From the NCBI GenBank assembly GCA_031406795.1, contig JANOHV010000032.1:1-28533 (forward strand): a stretch of DNA of 28,533 bases, given 5' to 3'. The notes under the pieces are model-generated. The model worked only from the letters and a program-made list of their open reading frames with translations, made no database searches and was not told the DNA's origin. Both the position numbers and the translations under genes were made by a program. This stretch comes from DATDCY01 sp031406795 [NCBI: Candidatus Rokuibacteriota bacterium]. Its GTDB lineage: Bacteria; JAUVQV01. Shown here piece by piece: positions 16,695 through 24,395 of the stretch (positions are counted from its first letter, which is position 1; each line of letters begins with the position of its first letter).

Positions 16695-17686
16695 TGTTCC
16701 GGTTCGCGTACCCGGCCGTGCTCTCGCTGCTCGTCGCCATCGCCGGCTGGGTGGCCTTCGCGCTGTGGCGCAAACCGCCCAGCCTCGGCCACCCCGGGAC
16801 CTCGACGCTGATCAGGATGGCCGGCAGCGTCAGCCGGATCGGGGGCCGGATTCCGCTGATCCTGCGCGCGCTCTGCCTGGCGCTGCTGGTGCTGGCCGCC
16901 GCGCGGCCGCAGTTCTACAACGTCTCCCGGGAGACCAAGACTTCCGGCGTCGACATCGTGCTCAGCATCGACACCTCCGGCACGATGCGCGCGATGGACT
17001 TCAAGATCGACGGCGAGGCCGTGGATCGGCTGACGGCGGTCAAGAAAGTGGTGAAGGAATTCATCGTCAAGCGGGAGCGCGACCGGATCGGGCTGGTGAT
17101 TTTCGGCGACGAGGCGTTCACCCAGTGTCCGCTCACCCTCGACAAGGGGTTGCTGCTCAATCTGGTGGACAAGCTTGAGGTCGGCATGGCCGGCGACCGG
17201 ACGGCCATCGGCGACGCCATCGCCGTGGCCGGCAAACGCCTGAAGGATATCAAGGCCGGATCGCGCATCCTCGTGCTGCTGACCGACGGGCGGCACAACG
17301 CCGGCGACATCACGCCGCTGCAGGCGGCGGCGGCGGTCCGGGCGCTGGGGATCAAGGTCTACACGATCGGCGTGGGTGGCACGGGTCCCGCCCCGTTCAA
17401 GGTCGACACCATGTTCGGCCCCCGGGTCGCCTACCAGGAGGTCGACCTCGACGAGGAGACGCTGACCAAAGTCGCGCAGCAGGGCGGCGGGAAGTACTTC
17501 CGCGCCGCGGACAGCAAGCGGCTGGCCGAAATCTACGACATCATCGACCGCGAGGAGAAATCAGAGGTCGACGTCAAGGAGTTTTTCCACTTCCGGGAAT
17601 TGTACGCGTACTTCCTGATCCCGGCGCTCGCGCTGCTGGGGCTGGAGATCGTCCTCTCCCTCACCCTGTTCAAGGTTCTCCCATGA
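16691..17686 (+). CDS. batA: BatA-type membrane von Willebrand factor A protein
   Basis: The 331-aa protein has an N-terminal transmembrane pair (about 8-26 and 54-72), a VWA domain with the metal-site motif DTSGTM (94-99) and LLTDGRHNAG, and a C-terminal transmembrane helix (YFLIPALALLGLEIVLSLTL). The VWA domain would face the cytosol or periplasm between anchors, as in Bacteroides BatA. DxSxT/S residues are preserved, so metal-dependent ligand binding should work. The junctions on both sides are ATGA overlaps. Confidence 0.93.
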   Translation: MMFRFAYPAVLSLLVAIAGWVAFALWRKPPSLGHPGTSTLIRMAGSVSRIGGRIPLILRALCLALLVLAAARPQFYNVSRETKTSGVDIVLSIDTSGTMRAMDFKIDGEAVDRLTAVKKVVKEFIVKRERDRIGLVIFGDEAFTQCPLTLDKGLLLNLVDKLEVGMAGDRTAIGDAIAVAGKRLKDIKAGSRILVLLTDGRHNAGDITPLQAAAAVRALGIKVYTIGVGGTGPAPFKVDTMFGPRVAYQEVDLDEETLTKVAQQGGGKYFRAADSKRLAEIYDIIDREEKSEVDVKEFFHFRELYAYFLIPALALLGLEIVLSLTLFKVLP

Positions 17687-19461
17687 CCTTTTCGCAAACC
17701 TGGGTCCTGCACTTTCTCTGGCTGATCCCCGTGGTCGGCCTGGCGCTGCTGGCGTATCACCGCCGGCGGGAAAAGGCGCTGGCGCGGTTTGCCGAGCCCG
17801 AGCTTCTCGAGCGCCTGACCGGCGCGGCCATCCCGGGAATGCGCGCGCTGAAAGTCCTGCTGGTCCTCTTCGCGCTCGGCCTGATGATCTTCTCGCTCGC
17901 CGGCCCGCGCTGGGGGAGCCACTACCAGGAGGTCACGCAAAAGGGCGTCGACATCGTGCTGCTCGCGGACATCTCCCCGAGCATGCTGGTGGAGGACGTC
18001 AAACCCAACCGGCTGGAGCGGGCCAGGCGCGAGATCCACGACTTCCTCAAGGTCGTGCAGGGCGACCGGGTCGGCCTGGTCGCCTTCTCCGGGGCCGCCT
18101 ACGTGCAGTGTCCGCTGACGCTCGATTACGCGGCGCTGGACATGTTTCTCCAGGCCCTGAGCCCGGAGCTCATTCCGCTGGCGGGGACGGATCTGGGCGC
18201 GGCCATCGAGACCGGCCTCTCGTCTTTCGACCCGAAAGCCGAAACCGACAAGGTCATGATCCTGATCACCGACGGCGAAGACAACGAGGGACGCGGCCAG
18301 GAGGCTGCGCGCAAGGCTGCGGAGAAGGGGGTCAAGATCTTTGTCTTCGGCGTCGGCGAGGCCGCCGGCGGGCCGGTCCCGGGCGGCGACCAGGGCGGCT
18401 TCAAGAAGGACGAGCGGGGGAACATGGTGCTCTCGCGCATGGACGAAGCGAGTCTGCAGAGCATCGCCGCGGACACCGGCGGCACCTACGTCCGCTCGGT
18501 GGCCGGGGACCTGGATCTGGACGTGCTGTACTTCGACGGCATCAGGTCCAGGACCACGGCGCAGACGCTCAAGAGCGGCAAGATCAGGATCGAGGAGGAG
18601 CGCTTCTTCCTCTTCCTGGTCCCCGCATTTCTCCTGCTGCTGATCGAGGGCTTCCTGGCCGAGCGCAAGGCCTTCCGTCCGACGCTCCTGATGCTGCCGC
18701 TGCTGGTCGCCGGCAGCCTGGTCCACGCGGGTCGCGCGCAGGCTGCCGAGGACCCCGACCAGCTCTACCGCAAGGGGCGCTACGCCGAGGCCGAGAAGGC
18801 GTACGCCGACCTCGACATGGATCACCCGAAGGACGTCCGGTACCGCTACGATCGCGGCTGCGCCGCCTATCAGAAGGGCGACTATCAGGCGGCAATCGCG
18901 GCGTTCTCCAGCGCGTCCGTCAGGGCCGGCGACGATCCGATGCGGTTCAAGGCGACCTACAACCTTGGCAATGCCGTGTTCCAGAAGGGTGATTTCGCGG
19001 CGGCGGCCGATCTCTATCGCAACGCGCTGCGCCACGACCCGGCGAGCGCGGACGCCCGGCACAACCTGGAACTTGCGCTGCACAAGCTTAGACAGCAGAA
19101 AGAGGACCAGAAGAAGCAGGACCAGCAGCAGAAGGACCAGAAGAAGAAGGACGAGCAACAGGGGTCCCCGGACCAGCAGAAGGGCGGCGAGGAAAAAGGC
19201 GACGGCAAGAAGGAGCCAAAGCCGGGCCCGGAGTCGGGAAAGGCCGGCGCGGAAAAGTCCCCGGACCTCTCCGGCGAGCTGAAGCCGCTCAACGAGCTGC
19301 CGGAAAGCGCGCGGCAGGATGAGGCGGCCAAGGCCGCGGCCACCTCGGCCGAGAAGCGAATGGCAGAGGCCCTGCTGAACAATGTCAGCGAGGACCGCTC
19401 GCACCTGCGTCCGCCGGGAGCGGCACGGCGTCGCGCGGTCCGGTCGGGCAAGGACTGGTAG
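17683..19461 (+). CDS. BatB-BatC fusion: VWA domain joined to tetratricopeptide repeats
   Basis: This 592-aa protein joins two usually separate Bat proteins. Residues 1-340 match BatB: helices near 9-25 and 56-73, metal-site motif DISPSM (96-101), LITDGEDNEG, and a transmembrane segment around FLFLVPAFLLLLIEGF. A second hydrophobic stretch near 335-350 is followed by TPR units (about 356-475: LYRKGRYAEAEKAYADL, AAYQKGDYQAAIAAF, GNAVFQKGDFAAAADLY), the BatC part. A Lys/Gln/Glu-rich low-complexity linker (about 470-515) and a helical tail end it. It overlaps batA by 4 nt; batD follows after 6 nt. Confidence 0.92.
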   Translation: MTFSQTWVLHFLWLIPVVGLALLAYHRRREKALARFAEPELLERLTGAAIPGMRALKVLLVLFALGLMIFSLAGPRWGSHYQEVTQKGVDIVLLADISPSMLVEDVKPNRLERARREIHDFLKVVQGDRVGLVAFSGAAYVQCPLTLDYAALDMFLQALSPELIPLAGTDLGAAIETGLSSFDPKAETDKVMILITDGEDNEGRGQEAARKAAEKGVKIFVFGVGEAAGGPVPGGDQGGFKKDERGNMVLSRMDEASLQSIAADTGGTYVRSVAGDLDLDVLYFDGIRSRTTAQTLKSGKIRIEEERFFLFLVPAFLLLLIEGFLAERKAFRPTLLMLPLLVAGSLVHAGRAQAAEDPDQLYRKGRYAEAEKAYADLDMDHPKDVRYRYDRGCAAYQKGDYQAAIAAFSSASVRAGDDPMRFKATYNLGNAVFQKGDFAAAADLYRNALRHDPASADARHNLELALHKLRQQKEDQKKQDQQQKDQKKKDEQQGSPDQQKGGEEKGDGKKEPKPGPESGKAGAEKSPDLSGELKPLNELPESARQDEAAKAAATSAEKRMAEALLNNVSEDRSHLRPPGAARRRAVRSGKDW

Positions 19462-19467
19462 CGGTTC

Positions 19468-21228
19468 GTGAAACGACGCGCACCGGGTCTGCTGGCCGCG
19501 CTGGCGGTGGTTTCCCTGCTGGCCATCGCGCGCCCGGCGAATTGCGAAGTGACGCTGAGCCTGAGTCTCGATCGGTCCGAGGCGACCCTGGTCGACAGCG
19601 TGATGCTCTCGGTCAGCGTTTCCGGTGCCCGCGGGCAGGCCGCCCGGCCGGCGATCCAGGGGCTCGACGATTTTCTCGTCCGCCCGGCCGGGGCATCGAC
19701 GCGGGTGCAAATCGTCAACGGGGCGTACAGCTCCGGAACCGATTTCACCTTCGTGATCCAGCCGAAGAAGGCCGGGGCCTTCAGCATCGGGCCGGCCCAG
19801 CTGACGGTCGACGGCACGACCTACAGCAGCAACGTGGCGGCGCTGGCTGTCGGTCAGCCCGTCGCCTCACCGGACGGCGATCGCGGGCCGGTCTTTCTCG
19901 TCGCTTCCATCGCGCCCGCGAAAGTCTACATCGAGCAGCAGGCGATCTACACGCTGAAGCTCTACCGGTCGGTGAGCATCGCCGACGCCTCCGTCAACGT
20001 CCCCGAGCTGGACGGCGTCGCCATCGCGAAACACGGCGAGCCGCGCGAGTACCAGGGAGTGCACCAGGGGCGGCCCTATCAGATCATCGAGGTGCGCTAC
20101 CTCGTCACGCCGCAGAGAGCGGGGAACTTCACGCTGCCCCCGACGCGGATGGATCTGACGGTGTACACGCCGCAGAACCGCCCCCGCCGCGGCATTTTCG
20201 ACGATCCCTTCTTCGGCCAGCGGGCGTCCGGGCGCCCCCAGGCGCTGATGAGCGAGGCGCTGCCGTTCCCGGTGCTGCCGCTGCCTCTGGACGGGCGGCC
20301 GGCGGATTTCGGCGGGTTGGTCGGCGGCTTCACGCTGGAGGCGACGCTCGAGCCGCGGGAGCTCAAGGCGGGAGAGTCCGCGACCCTGAGGGCGACCGTC
20401 CGCGGCCGGGGCAACGTCAAACGAATTCCGGAGTTGAAGATTCCGACCCTCGACGGCATCAAGGTCTATGCCGATCAGCCGGTCCTGAAGAGCGAGAACG
20501 ACGGCGACGGCGTCACCGTGACCAAGATCCTGACCTGGGCGCTCGTACCGGAGCGGGCGGGGCGCTACCAGATCCCCCCGCTCGCGTTGAGTTACTTCGA
20601 CACCGCCTCCGGTCGCTACAAGAGCCTGAAGACAACCGGCGCGACGCTCACGGTCGCCCCGGGCCGGCCGGGAGACCTGCCCGCCCCCCCGCGTGTGGCG
20701 GGAACGGCCGCGCCGGCCCAGCCCAAGCGGGAGGTCGCCGAGTTGGGCAGCGACATCCTGCCCGTCCACGCCACGATCGGCGAAACCGCCTCCGGGCTGG
20801 CGGCCCTGCCCGGCGCGGCGGTCTTCTGGCTGCTGCTGATCGGGCCCGTCGCGGCGTTTCTGCTGACGTTCGGCGGCGCGGCCCTCCGGCAACGATCGGC
20901 GGGCATCACCGCGGCGCGCAGCGTGCGAAGAGCCGCCGGCGTGTTCGCGCGCGCCTGCGAGCGCAGTGGACTGACCGCGGATGAACTGATGCAAGCCTTG
21001 CAGGACTACCTGAGCCAGCGGTTGAGCCTCGCTCGCGGGTCACTGACCGCCGACGAAGCCGCCGCGCTGCTGCGATCGAGAAGCGTGAACGAGAGGACGG
21101 TCGGCGAGCTGCACGGGCTCTGGCGGCGCGTCGAGGATGCAATCTACACCGGCAGGGGCGGCGAGGCGACCACGGCGGGCGCGGCCCTCGCCGCTCTGGT
21201 CGCGCGCATCGAGAAGGAGCTGCCATGA
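19468..21228 (+). CDS. batD: BatD, aerotolerance-type membrane protein
   Basis: The 586-aa protein starts at GTG 19468 with a signal peptide (KRRAPGLLAALAVVSLLA...ANC). It then has repeated beta-sandwich domains typical of the BatD 'oxygen tolerance' family: SLDRSEATLVDSVMLSVSV, YSSGTDFTFVIQPKKAGAF, YLVTPQRAGNFTLPP, and TLEPRELKAGESATL. A transmembrane helix (WLLLIGPVAAFLLTFGGAAL, about 452-471) leads to a cytosolic helical tail. The bulk lies in the periplasm. It is the only gene of the operon preceded by a non-overlapping gap, and it overlaps batE by 4 nt. Confidence 0.92.
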   Translation: MKRRAPGLLAALAVVSLLAIARPANCEVTLSLSLDRSEATLVDSVMLSVSVSGARGQAARPAIQGLDDFLVRPAGASTRVQIVNGAYSSGTDFTFVIQPKKAGAFSIGPAQLTVDGTTYSSNVAALAVGQPVASPDGDRGPVFLVASIAPAKVYIEQQAIYTLKLYRSVSIADASVNVPELDGVAIAKHGEPREYQGVHQGRPYQIIEVRYLVTPQRAGNFTLPPTRMDLTVYTPQNRPRRGIFDDPFFGQRASGRPQALMSEALPFPVLPLPLDGRPADFGGLVGGFTLEATLEPRELKAGESATLRATVRGRGNVKRIPELKIPTLDGIKVYADQPVLKSENDGDGVTVTKILTWALVPERAGRYQIPPLALSYFDTASGRYKSLKTTGATLTVAPGRPGDLPAPPRVAGTAAPAQPKREVAELGSDILPVHATIGETASGLAALPGAAVFWLLLIGPVAAFLLTFGGAALRQRSAGITAARSVRRAAGVFARACERSGLTADELMQALQDYLSQRLSLARGSLTADEAAALLRSRSVNERTVGELHGLWRRVEDAIYTGRGGEATTAGAALAALVARIEKELP

Positions 21229-22007
21229 GGAGACTCCTGCTCCTGCTGGCGGCGCTGTGCGTTGCGGCGCCGCTTTGGGCAGCTTCCCCCGAGAGCCGCA
21301 AGGTCCTGCAGGAGGCCGATCGGGCCTACCGGGAGGCGCAGTACCAGGCCGCCCAGGACGGTTACCTGCAGCTGCTGAGGAACGAAGGCGCGACCGGGCA
21401 CCTGTTGTACAACCTCGGCAACACCGCGTTCCGGCTGAACCAGACTGGGCGGGCGATCCTCTACTACGAACGGGCCCGGCTGCTGCTGCCCCGGGACCCG
21501 GACCTCGCGTACAACCTCGCTCGCGCGCGTGAACTGGCGCGGGACGCCGCCCCCGGATCGGCGGGCTTCGCCAACGCCGCTTTCTTCTGGCTCGGCTCCC
21601 TGACTCTGGCCGAGATCTTCTGGTTCTTCGCCGCCACCAACGTGCTCTTCTGGTCCCTGATGCTGCTGAGGCTGTATGTCAAGGCCGAGTGGACCCACTA
21701 CCTGCTCTACCTGTTCCTCACGGTCTGGCTCATCGCGGGCGCATCCTTCTGGATGAAATGGCACCAGGTCGGCAGCGACGACCGGGCGGTCATCCTCGCG
21801 GCGGAGGTCGGTATCCTGGCCGGGCCGGACATCCGCGACACGCTGCTTTTCAAGCTGCACGAGGGCACCATCGTGCGCCAGGAGCGCACCGAGGAGGGCT
21901 GGTCCCTGATCCGTCTGGCCGACGGCAAGCGCGGCTGGCTGCGGAGCGAGGGGCTGGAGAGGATCGTCGCTGGATACAAACCCACAAGAGGGCTTTCCTC
22001 GCCGTAG
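21225..22007 (+). CDS. batE: BatE: TPR and SH3-like membrane protein
   Basis: The 260-aa protein has a signal peptide (RRLLLLLAALCVAAPLWA), TPR units (about 22-105, with YNLGNTAFRLNQTGRAILYYERA), two transmembrane helices (about 127-150 and 157-180) and a bacterial SH3-like domain at the end (GILAGPDIRDTLLFKLHEGTIV, EGWSLIRLADGKRGWL). This is the usual BatE order. It closes the recognisable Bat operon. A small hydrophobic frame overlaps its 3' end. Confidence 0.92.
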   Translation: MRRLLLLLAALCVAAPLWAASPESRKVLQEADRAYREAQYQAAQDGYLQLLRNEGATGHLLYNLGNTAFRLNQTGRAILYYERARLLLPRDPDLAYNLARARELARDAAPGSAGFANAAFFWLGSLTLAEIFWFFAATNVLFWSLMLLRLYVKAEWTHYLLYLFLTVWLIAGASFWMKWHQVGSDDRAVILAAEVGILAGPDIRDTLLFKLHEGTIVRQERTEEGWSLIRLADGKRGWLRSEGLERIVAGYKPTRGLSSP

Positions 22008-22159
22008 CGCTGTTGTTGATGACGGCATCGCTGGCCTCCGCAATCAGAGAACGAATCGTGAAGGGCAGGAATTCTGGCCTGATCATCTTCGGCGTTGCCC
22101 TCGTGACGATGGCAGCCCTCTTCGGCTACTCCTGGATCAGGAATGGGTCGCTGTTCTGA
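21974..22159 (+). CDS. Possible small membrane protein after batE, start codon unclear
   Basis: An open frame ending at TAA-free stop TGA 22159 reads QTHKRAFLAVALLLMTASLA, then SAIRERIVKGRN, then a transmembrane-like GLIIFGVALVTMAALFGYSW. The first part looks like a signal peptide, but the only ATG (22019) lies inside it. The codon at the signal's natural start is ATA (21974), with GGAGAGGA 11 nt upstream; TTG codons at 22013 and 22016 are other options. From ATG 22019 the protein would be 46 aa. Nothing identifies a family. Real coding status is uncertain. Confidence 0.35.
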   Translation: MQTHKRAFLAVALLLMTASLASAIRERIVKGRNSGLIIFGVALVTMAALFGYSWIRNGSLF

Positions 22160-22297
22160 AGCGGGCAGGACACTCAGGGCAGAGTGAAGGCGGTCTCCGA
22201 AGGTCCCGAGTGCCGGCGTTATCGGCCGGCCTGCGGCTCCGCGCAGGTTGACACGCCGATCCCGGTGCCTCGGTCAAGTCGGAACATCGCGAATGCA

Positions 22298-22324
22298 TTG
22301 TCGGCCGCGACACTCTGGTATGAT
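22298..22324 (+). promoter_or_regulatory. Promoter-like element before the HdrE-like gene
   Basis: TTGTCG, a 15-nt spacer and TATGAT. The ATG at 22336 lies 12 nt after the -10 box, so the leader would be about 5 nt and carry no Shine-Dalgarno. The short spacer lowers confidence. The preceding gap 22160-22297 holds two GC-rich inverted repeats (GCCGGC arms at about 22212-22229, CCTGCG arms near 22230) that lack a T-run. Confidence 0.4.
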
Positions 22325-22335
22325 GCTTGGTTGTC

Positions 22336-23118
22336 ATGGTCGAGAGCGTCGTCTACCCGAAACCCTGGCTGCTCTTCTGGGCGGCGGGCGCGCTCGCCTT
22401 CGGCTATCTGGTCGTCGTGCTGGCGTTGCGCTGGCGCGGCTGGGCGCGCGGCCTGAGTCTGCCCGCGCCGCCGCCGCACCGACGCGGCAAGGTCGCCGGC
22501 ATCTGGTTCGTCGAGGTGTTCGCGCAGCCGCAGCTGCTGCGGCTCTCGCGGCTGCGCTGGGCCGCCCACATCGGGATCTTCTGGGGCTTCATGGCGCTGG
22601 TGCTGCTCTCCACGCTGCACGTCGTCCTGGGGCTGCTCGAGTATCTGGCGCTCGACGGCGGGGCCGCCGCCTGGATCCTGCGCGGCGACGGGCGCGCCGC
22701 CCTCAAGGTCTGGGGCAATTTCTTCGGCCTGGTCCTGCTCGCCGGGCTGCTGCTGGGGCTCGCCCGCCGGGTCGTCCCCGGGACAACCCCCGCCGCCGAA
22801 TCGCGCGAGAGCGATGCGCCGCTGCTGTTCTTCATGCTCTGGCTGACGCTGTCGGGTTTCCTGCTCGAGGCGCTGCGCGTCGCCGCGGGCGCGGATCCGG
22901 CGGCCGCGGCCGCGCTGCGCCCCTGGTTGACCGCCCTCTGGACGATTCACGGGCTCAGCGGCGTGGCGCTCGTCGCCTGGGTGCCGCACAGCTCACTGAT
23001 GCACAGCGTGCTGGCGCCGGTGGTGATCGCCCTCAACGCGCGCAACGAACACGCACGGGAGGATCTTGATTGGTACGCAAAGACAAAGCCCCCGGCGCTC
23101 GGATCGCCGAAGGCCTGA
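22336..23118 (+). CDS. NarI/HdrE-like membrane b-type cytochrome subunit
   Basis: This 260-aa polytopic protein starts at ATG 22336; an in-frame TTG at 22327 is less likely. Five hydrophobic helices can be seen: PWLLFWAAGALAFGYLVVV, HIGIFWGFMALVLLSTLHVV, FGLVLLAGLLLGLA, LFFMLWLTLSGFLLEALRV and LTALWTIHGLSGVALVAW. Histidines in the second helix (HIGIFW, LHVV) and in helix 5 to the C-terminal loop (IHGL, VPHSSLMHS) suit haem b ligation, as in nitrate reductase gamma and HdrE/DsrM. It would pass electrons between menaquinol and the iron-sulfur partner. The gene overlaps the next one by 49 nt, indicating coupled synthesis. Confidence 0.85.
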   Translation: MVESVVYPKPWLLFWAAGALAFGYLVVVLALRWRGWARGLSLPAPPPHRRGKVAGIWFVEVFAQPQLLRLSRLRWAAHIGIFWGFMALVLLSTLHVVLGLLEYLALDGGAAAWILRGDGRAALKVWGNFFGLVLLAGLLLGLARRVVPGTTPAAESRESDAPLLFFMLWLTLSGFLLEALRVAAGADPAAAAALRPWLTALWTIHGLSGVALVAWVPHSSLMHSVLAPVVIALNARNEHAREDLDWYAKTKPPALGSPKA

Positions 23119-24317
23119 GCTGGCGCCAGCTCGTCGAGCTGGAAGCCTGCGCGCGTTGCGGCGAGTGCCGCACCTGGTGCCCCGTGTACGCCCAGGACGC
23201 GCGGGAGTCGAGCTGCGCGCGCGGCAAGTTGGCGGCGCTGCGCGGGCTGGTGGGCGGCGGCCTGCCGGAGGCCGGGCGGTCCGATTTCCAGCAGAGTCTC
23301 TACGAGTGCTCGGCCTGCGGGCAGTGCCACGTCGTCTGCCCGGTCCGCATTGACACCCCCGAGCTGTGGGAGCAGGCGCGCCTGGCGCTGGTGCGCGCGG
23401 GCCTGCCGCGCCCCGAGTCCCAGTCGCGGCTGATCGCCACCATCCGGGAGTTCGACAACTCCTATTCCCGGCCGCAGGCGGAGCGGGGCCGCTGGGCGGT
23501 GCGCGCCTTCGAGGACGGCGTGCTGAAGGAGCCGGTGCGTCTCTGGCGGGAACGGCCCGCACCCTATCTCTACTTCGCCGGGTGCACCGCGAGCTTCGAC
23601 GCGCCGATGCAGTACGTCGCCGCGCTGTCGGCTCGGCTGCTCCAGGAGGCGGGGATCGATTTCGCGATCCTCGGGCCGGACGAGCCCTGCTGCGCCAGCA
23701 AGCTGCGGCGCATGGGGGACGAGACCTTCCCCGCCGAGGCGGCGCGGCGCATCTCGGTGCTCGGCGGGCTCGGCGGCGCGACCATCGTCGCCTCGTGCGC
23801 CGGCTGCTTTAAGGGGCTGCACGGGGACTACGCGCGGCTGCCGTCGGGCAAGCTGCCGGTGCTTCACCTGACGCAACTGCTCGATCGGCTGATCATCGAG
23901 GGGCGGCTGAAACCGCGCTTCGAGGTCCCGCTGCGGGTCACTTACCACGATCCCTGCCACCTCGGGCGTCACAGCCAGATCTACGAGGAGCCGCGGCGCG
24001 TGCTGCGGTCGATTCCCGGGCTGCAGCTGGTCGAGATGCCGCGCCACGGCGCGTTCTCGTCCTGTTGCGGCATGGGCGGCGGCCTCAAGCTCGCCAACGA
24101 GGGGCTCCAGCACCGGATCGCGGCCGCGCGGATTCGCGAGGCCGAGGCGACCGGCGTACAGGCGATCGTCACGCCCTGCCAGACCTGCTGTCTCGGCCTG
24201 ATCAACGGCGTCAAGGAGACCGGCTCCGACATCAGGGTGCTGCACCTGAACGACGTGGTGGCCGCGGCGGTCTGCCCGGAGGTCTCCTCCGTCGTGGTGC
24301 CCGGGTCTTTCTCGTAG
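23070..24317 (+). CDS. HdrD/GlpC-like iron-sulfur protein with two CCG domains
   Basis: The 415-aa protein starts at TTG 23070 with GGGAGG 7 nt upstream. Two [4Fe-4S] ferredoxin motifs come first: Cys27/30/33/37 and Cys80/83/86/90. Two complete cysteine-rich CCG domains follow. The first has AGCTAS, DEPCCASKL and SCAGC; the second has DPCHLG, SSCCGMGGG and TPCQTCC. In HdrD/HdrB such domains hold the noncubane cluster that handles disulfides; in GlpC and DsrK relatives they pass electrons to quinones. With the NarI-like neighbour it should form a membrane-bound two-subunit oxidoreductase. The substrate is unknown; a disulfide or an organic acid is possible. Confidence 0.92.
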   Translation: MVRKDKAPGARIAEGLSWRQLVELEACARCGECRTWCPVYAQDARESSCARGKLAALRGLVGGGLPEAGRSDFQQSLYECSACGQCHVVCPVRIDTPELWEQARLALVRAGLPRPESQSRLIATIREFDNSYSRPQAERGRWAVRAFEDGVLKEPVRLWRERPAPYLYFAGCTASFDAPMQYVAALSARLLQEAGIDFAILGPDEPCCASKLRRMGDETFPAEAARRISVLGGLGGATIVASCAGCFKGLHGDYARLPSGKLPVLHLTQLLDRLIIEGRLKPRFEVPLRVTYHDPCHLGRHSQIYEEPRRVLRSIPGLQLVEMPRHGAFSSCCGMGGGLKLANEGLQHRIAAARIREAEATGVQAIVTPCQTCCLGLINGVKETGSDIRVLHLNDVVAAAVCPEVSSVVVPGSFS

Positions 24318-24322
24318 ATCTC

Positions 24323-24344
24323 GAGCTGGCAAGCTGCCGAGCTC
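24323..24344. terminator. Hairpin between convergent genes, weak terminator candidate
   Basis: GAGCT at 24323 pairs with AGCTC to 24344, and inside it GGCA pairs with TGCC around a 3-nt loop, with one bulged base. A short pyrimidine stretch (TCCTTCTC) follows on the plus strand, not a true T-run. It sits 6 nt after the CCG protein stop, in the 78-nt gap to the phosphofructokinase 3' end. Confidence 0.3.
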
Positions 24345-24395
24345 TCCTTCTCGCTTCGGCCGCCGACCGCTGCGCCTCCGCCACGGGTGCCCGCT

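Noticed and set aside
17533-19710. 725-aa minus-strand ORF opposite batB-batC
   Set aside because: It is Leu/Arg-rich low-complexity sequence, the complement of the K/Q/E linker and VWA codons. No start context or homology signal.
22212-22248. GCCGGC and CCTGCG inverted repeats as terminators of the Bat operon
   Set aside because: Neither has a T-run, and such short GC palindromes are expected by chance at this base composition.
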